From Apteryx mantelli (lineage: Eukaryota; Chordata; Aves; Apterygiformes; Apterygidae): DNA of 64,000 nt. A program made the translations under genes and the position numbers. Location of the stretch: assembly GCF_036417845.1 (NCBI RefSeq), contig NC_089979.1, forward strand, positions 51,188,275 through 51,252,274, written 5' to 3'. Under the pieces are notes generated by a model. That model searched no databases. It saw nothing but the letters and a program-made list of their open reading frames with translations, and was not told the DNA's origin. Numbering within the stretch: the stretch's first letter is position 1; the number at the start of each line of letters is the position of its first letter. Below are positions 57,631 through 64,000 of this stretch, in pieces.

Positions 57631-60600
57631 TCTCTTTGGCTTGCTCCTTTCTTCGGTGAGGCCTGCTGACAGCACTGCACAATGGTATTTCCAGACGTAG
57701 GTCCTAAAGCAGTCTAATTATTCCTTAGGACTAACATGTAATCAAAAGCCACATCCATCTTCAGGGAATTAGTTCAGTGAGTTTCTTGCTGCTGTTCCAA
57801 ATGGTGCCTTGGGAGCTCGGAGCTAGGCTGACTGTTGCCATGTCCTCTTACGATACATGTTTAAGATAGTGTGTGGGTGTGCTCTTGTTTAGGGATCACT
57901 AACCTCCTCAATTGATTAGAGAGAGAGAGCAAGCGCATAGAGTAGATACCCAGCTTTTATACAGCTGAAGTTGTGGGATGAGTAACTGTGCCACTCTGCA
58001 AATGCTGGGGGTCCTACTGAATTGAGGTAGATGTTATATGGCCTGTGCTACTAGAGTTTCATATAAGCACAAATCTATGTCTAGCTATTCAGTTTGCTTA
58101 AAATCAAGTAGGTCTACATACTTTTGAACTTTCTGTGGATCGCAAATGAAAAATAATGAGTTGACCTCTCCTAATAGTAAAAGTCTTAACATTTTTGCCT
58201 GGATTTGGTGGAGGAATGTGCTCCCATATGCACAACTATGCCTGAACTGCAAATGCATGTGACAGCGTTACAGTACTGCTTGGTGCCAGTCAGGCTTATT
58301 TTGTGCATTGCTGTTACAGGACATTTGCAAGAAACCTACATTAGCATTCCCTGCTGAAACACCAGCAGATTCCTCTTCATCTTTATGAAAAGCAAACTTT
58401 TGTTCTCAAACAGATCTCTGGGCCTTAATAAGTTTCTGAAGCTGCAGTTATATTTTCAGACTAACAATGCAAATGGTTTCTGCAATTTGTGTGAATTTGT
58501 CATAGCTGGGTAAGTGCCTACTTACTACTAACACACGCAAGTAGAAATGTTACAAATTATACCCAAGAATGTCATTTCAAACACATGCAGGAATTCTCCA
58601 GTGAAGCTCACTAGGTAGGTGTGAGACTCACTTCAAGAAAAGCCTTGATCAGACGGCTGGGTTATACAGTGAGCAAATGCAAGGGACCACATGGAGTCAT
58701 CCCTGTTATCCAGCCTGTGAAGCCTTTCCGGTGAACCTAAGTACTGCTGGTGGCACAGCGGACCCCTTAATCATGCTCCAGCCCTTCCTTCTCCAGCTTG
58801 TGCCTGCCCTTTCTGAACCTGCCCTGCCTATTACTGTGTTCCACTTTGGCACATAGGTAAAGTAAAACAATGATGCCAGTAGCAGAAATTCAGGAATAGT
58901 CAGCACAGTCTTTGGTTTTCACAGAACTAGAGATGTTTGCTGTACTTTGTAACTGACTCTAAATTGTATCTCTTACTTGCAGCTCAGAGCAACTTACATG
59001 TTACCTGTCCAGAGAGTTTGACCCTGTTACAGGAGAAATGAGGACACCTGTCATGGGTGACAAAATGCTGCCTATGGCTCCACTGCAGGAGACTCTACAG
59101 GTGAAAAGGCAGGCGTAGGCTATATGAATTTACTTGATGTGATAAAATTTTAAAATATGCCATTCATAGGCCCGGGGTGGAAGCCCTATAACAGGTGTAA
59201 ACTTCTTCATAGCTGAAGGGAGTAGAGAACCAGCTTCTGCCTTGCCCATGCACAGGGAGGCAAGGTTCAGATATAAAAAATATTATCACTCAGAAATGAC
59301 TATCCAGAATTCAGTTTCCCCAGAGCTAAAAGGAGGGACTAGGAATAAAACCAGCTTAGCTCCAGCTCTTCTTTCTGTGAAAGCTTATGACTGGAATGCA
59401 GACACAGGTGTTTGGATTTGGGCTGCTTGCATCATGTCTTAGGCAGGAAGCAGTTTCTACTACAAATTGATGACTGAAGTTCAGCCTCATCAAGGTTACA
59501 TCAAAGGGTTTAAGCTCAGCCATGCAACTGTCTTCACAAATATATAAGAGGTCAGCACTCAGCAGCTCTCGGAAACATGTGCTTGAGAGGGCACTGCAGG
59601 GGGAAGAGCAGCACAGGCAGGAAGGGGTGTGGAGAGCGCTCTGTATGACTAATTGCTGTTTGCAGCTGCAGACAGACACGTGTTTAATTATCTGCTATAT
59701 GCATGCAAATTTGGTGTGCTGTCACTAGTGTCCAGATGTTCCCTTCTGCTATAGAAAATAAAACAAACAAAAGGAAAAAGGGTCAGAGAGCAAAATAAGA
59801 AAGGGTAGGAGTGGCAGCCTCGTGCTATTTTCCTTCCTGTTGGGTGCTACCCTGGCCTGTCCTCCCATTTTTCTGAACTCCCAGCGCAGACTGAGATTTG
59901 GGAGCCCACAGGTGGAGCATCTAGTTAGGGAGGAGGTGAGGCCTGAGAAAAGCTGTTCCCTGCAGTGTCTCCCAGGCCAATAGCTTTCTTGCTAGCTTCT
60001 CTCCTGTAGAAATATCCCTCAGCAGGGGTTAAGTCCTCCCTGACCAGTCTTAAGGCTTTCTTTCCCTTATTTACTTTTCCTTCTTTAACTGTAAAATCTT
60101 TGTTCTTTCTATCCAGCCCTCTAGGCTCTCATCTGTCCCCTATGCATTTTTGTACGGATAAAAAAATGCTGCATTTTTTCACAGAAAGTGAATCAAAACA
60201 TTCTTAATTTTAACACTTTGTAACAAAGAGATTTTCATAAGAAGAGCTATACTTTGTGTTCCCAACATTTAAAAACAATAGGCTACACAGGCAAGACCAA
60301 ATCCTTTTCTCTGGAACTCAGCTCTGATCCGGCATCAATGGAGCGATGTTGATTTATGCCAATCATGCACCTGGCCTTTATTCCCTTTGATGGCATTTCA
60401 GTGTCTCTTTAGAAGATTGACCTATTCATTCCTTTTTAATTAAATAATCATTATGATTATTAGTGTTTTTGTGGTGTCTGTTTTGAATTAAATTTGTTCC
60501 GAGTATACACATCAGGTCAGTTCATTTTATCTCCCACAATAAAGATAGTATATAGCGATTCAATGATCACATGTCTTCCTAAGTGACTCAGAAGTAGGAG

Positions 60601-63600
60601 CATTTCCTTCCTCTAATGTGGCAGCATAAAGTTAGAAGAATCCAAGTATTTACAACTTATCAGTTCAAAATCTGGATTTATTCTTTTGCACTCAGGGGTT
60701 ATATCAGAAGGGTTTTCCTTCTGTCTAGTGAAGGCACAGCGGGATCGGTGAAGTTAGTTCTGATTTAGAGCAGTGAGAGAGAAGACTAAGCCCAGAGCGC
60801 CTCTGCGGGCTTGCCCCTTACTGGCATACTGAGGCCACTCATCAGTGCTGCCTTCACCACTGATATTTGTCCGTCAGAGTGTTTTACTTGCTTGGTCTCC
60901 TTGTTTCCAGCTCTGTTGATAATGCAAATACCATTTGCATTGGGTAGGGTTTACATTTATGTAAATTTACATAAGAAGGGTTATCTTAGGTCTTCCGGAG
61001 ACTGTGTCCTGCTTTCTTGCATTACAGTTTTATTCTTCAATACAAATTCTTTATAAACCTTGGCAATATCTTAGAATATATATTTATAAACATTATGTAA
61101 AATTTTCTGAAGGTTTTACTAAAGTGCGTGAATGAAAGTCCTGTGAAGTGGTTAGATCTTTCCACCAAGCCACTGAACTTTGGATCACACCTACATATTT
61201 TCTTGGAGAATTGCCCAGAGCTCCTTTAGCTTCTTTAATACTTGGGTTACTCTGTCCCCAAGGGTACATCATTACCTTTGATTTAAATGAATACAGCAAA
61301 GGGAAAGTTACAATTTCATTACTGACACCTTGCTCTCACAGGTAAACTTTATTAGCTGAAATCCTTGTCTTAGCCAGAGGAATTGGTATCTGTGCATTTT
61401 ACTAACTCTCTAGGTTTGTAGCTTCTAGCCAGTAATTTTGATCAGAAAGTAATCAGAAGCTTCTGGAATTAAGATTTATGGCAGGTGCTATTACATAAGA
61501 TTATAAATCTTATATACCAAGTAATATCTCATTCTTATAGATCATGGCTCATTATGTTATTAACACATTGTTAATTAAAACTGTATCTGCAAGAGTTGGA
61601 CACAGAGCTATTTATATCAGTATTCTTTAAAATTATTTTCTCTACTATGTCTTCAAGCCTCAGAAAACAGATCTCTGAACAGTTCTTTCTGGACTGAAAT
61701 TCTAATAGCGACAGTCTTTTTCTATACTAATTGAGATTCCTATGCATGTAATTATTCATTCTTAACAGTGTCTAGTTCTTCAGTGACAGAAATCTTAGTT
61801 AAGACATAGGCTCATGCACAACAGAGAAATCTATTGCTGTTCCAAGTTTAAATATAACTGAATAGAGACAAAAGATCATGATGCAAGCTAACTCTGTCTT
61901 TTTATTCTGTGTAATAATGCGGCAGTGCTCAATCTCTATCAAGGAGCAGGTGACATCTTAACAAAGAAACTGTGTTGCACCGACCATTTCACATGTGCTT
62001 CACATTCAGAACAACCTTTAGGAAACACAGTCACTGACTGAGGTGCAAAGCAGTGATAGGAGTGTGTTTAAAACATATCTTATGCATTTTGCATGCTGGC
62101 AGCTGCAAACCTGGAGACACTGCATGATGTGCACACAGGTCAGAGTTTGGGATCCTCTGTAGCAATGAAGCCAGAAATCAACACAGAGAAAATCAAGACC
62201 CAGTGGTTATCTTGCTTTCAATTCTTCTTACTCAGAGGATGCTTCACTGCAGCTCTGGCAATGACCAACCTCTTGCAGCTTTGCAGCATCTGGGCCAGCT
62301 GCACAAAGGAGGTTTGTGCTTATGCCTTCCAGTCTTAATGCCTTGAGGGAAGCTGTAAGATTGTATTGTGGCACTATCCCATTTAACATAAAGTGGTTTC
62401 TTTTGCCAGGAACATCCATTTAATGTATTTTTAGAAAATACAGGCAGATTTACAGAAGACTGGACCATTGTGCCCTAAGTTTCTTTGCAGCACTGGAGAA
62501 AGATGCAGCAGTTTGTAAAATGAGGAAACCACAAAGAAAATAGTAAGAGACAAAAAGCATAGCACGAGTTCATCACAAAGCCATAATGCGTTATAGAGTA
62601 TTCAGTGAGACCACATTTTCCAGCCTACTCTGCTATTTTATGAGGGGTAAAAAGGAAGCAAAGGGGAGCATAAAAACAAATATTGCACTGAAGACTCCAG
62701 AAGATCCAAGGCTACAAGCAGGAGGAAGGGCTAAAATGAAATCACTCACGGATGAACCCAGACAAGTGGTTACAACTCTGGAGAAAGCTGACCCTCCCAA
62801 TTCATTTTGCTGCTGAAAGAAATGAAAGGATGAGGGCTCTGTATTTGCATGAAAGCTCCACAGTAACAAAAGCAGAGACCTTCAAGCACAGATAAGGGAA
62901 CACTGTGAAGAAGTTTTACTTGGAAGCTTTTATTATTAGAGACTTAAGTACCAGTATTGTTTAGAAGTAAAATGAAAAATGTTTTCCTTGCATATACATA
63001 TGCATTCTACTGCTTTCAACAGTAATTGTGTATTTCTTTCTACAATGCCTGTGATCTATTTAATTTTATTTGCCTGCAATTCTCAGTGTTAGGCTTATTA
63101 ACTCTCTTTCAACTCCCATTATAATCTGGCTGTGCTTTGTAGTTACAGTAAATGGGAACTCACGGACCTTGGTGTCATCCACCTCAAATCATGATCCTGT
63201 TAAATCTAATCCAAATTAACTAAAGAAGAACTCTTTGCCCTTGATTCTTAAATAGACAAGAGAGAGGCTTGGCAATGGAAAACAAATGTGGTTTAGTCTA
63301 GAAAGAAAATCTTCTTCCTTATATAATTGATTTGGGATTCAAATGAGCCATTTCTGACAATCTAAACATACTGCTAAAGAGCATGATTATTTAGCAATGC
63401 ACTCTCAGTTTATTGAACCCTGTATTTGATATTTTTCATTAAACTTTTCAAAACTTTTCTCAGAGGCTTGACTTTAAAGAGGTACAAACAATATAGCAAA
63501 AGTTAACCAACAGACATTAACATATGCATTGTCTTTGGTTACTACTTTTAATCATAAGGTGAATGACACTGTTTCAAAATACAAGCTGTGATATCTTTGC

Positions 63601-64000
63601 ACCCTTGAACACAAGCAATGAGCAATGAGCAATAATGCAGGCTGAGAAAGGATGGCCAAAGTTAAGAGGTTTTACTGTTCAAAATATTAGCATTACTTCA
63701 AGGCTTGAAGCAAATAATAAAGAAGACTACAGAATAAAAAATTACAAGTAAAATCTCTCCTGATGGAAAGTTATTTACTTTTATTATGATACAGGAATGG
63801 ATAGATTTGGATGTCCATCTGAAATAGGCAACAGAGGAAAATAATCATGGAAGTTACCATCAAATGCCAACACTAGAATGACAAAAGCCTGGTAACAATA
63901 AAAAAACGCAACAAGGTATTTACCAAAGGCCTCGCATTGCTATTTATTCACTTAACTTTTCATCTTACTACAGGATTTGTTCACTTTTTGTCTGTTATAA

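Larger units (their letters stand above)
48790..64000. other. Upstream intergenic region, no recognised gene
   Basis: Fifteen kilobases upstream of TTC39C. Apart from the candidate exons and the old CR1 fragment noted separately, I see no coding domain, no RNA gene and no intact transposon. A GC-richer patch at 54790-55010 stands out from the AT-rich background without a recognised identity. A TG-rich stretch at about 56581-56620 is a degenerate microsatellite. Confidence 0.6.

Noticed and set aside
58461-58510. Segment with acceptor ATATTTTCAG and donor CTGG|GTAAGT on the plus strand
   Set aside because: Its only open frame is out of phase with the neighbouring candidate exons at 54386 and 58983, so it cannot join that model. 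Alone it is too short to support.

Overview
The window is vertebrate nuclear DNA, most likely from a bird or another sauropsid. It is AT-rich and intron-rich with one CpG island. It carries CR1 (chicken repeat 1) LINEs whose 3' ends finish in the family's short ATTCTGTG-type repeats, with no poly-A tail. The two recognised genes lie in tandem on the minus strand, matching the TTC39C-CABYR neighbourhood of human chromosome 18q11. The TTC39C coding span is only about 34.5 kb, which fits a compact avian-type genome. Species cannot be determined.

Layout from left to right. Positions 1-2290 hold the 5' end of CABYR on the minus strand: two coding exons that encode the RIIa docking domain, a 5' splice acceptor, and a compact GC-rich promoter with TATA, CRE-like and CCAAT motifs. 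Positions 3094 to about 7330 hold a nearly full-length CR1 LINE on the minus strand. Its ORF1 (zinc-finger-like and SGNH esterase parts) and ORF2 (endonuclease and reverse transcriptase) are recognisable but broken by very few lesions. Positions about 7330-13796 contain the 3' flank and probable 3' UTR of TTC39C. Positions 13797-48271 contain the complete TTC39C coding sequence. I resolved it base by base into 14 exons (1,731 bp, 576 residues plus stop), all with GT-AG introns and continuous reading frame. A 5'-truncated plus-strand CR1 sits in intron 9. The TTC39C promoter is a CpG island at about 47.7-48.8 kb.

Positions 49-64 kb lie upstream of TTC39C and contain no recognised gene. By human synteny the 3' end of LAMA3 might be expected beyond this side, but I see no laminin exon. 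Several splice-flanked open segments here are worth testing: a minus-strand terminal-exon-like ORF at 51159-51392, and a phase-compatible plus-strand trio at 54386, 58983 and 59443.

CABYR is a sperm fibrous-sheath docking protein. TTC39C is a poorly characterised helical-repeat protein of the DUF3808/TTC39 family. Nothing shows that they act together; they are conserved neighbours. I found no CRISPR array, tRNA, rRNA, or clearly novel multigene system.
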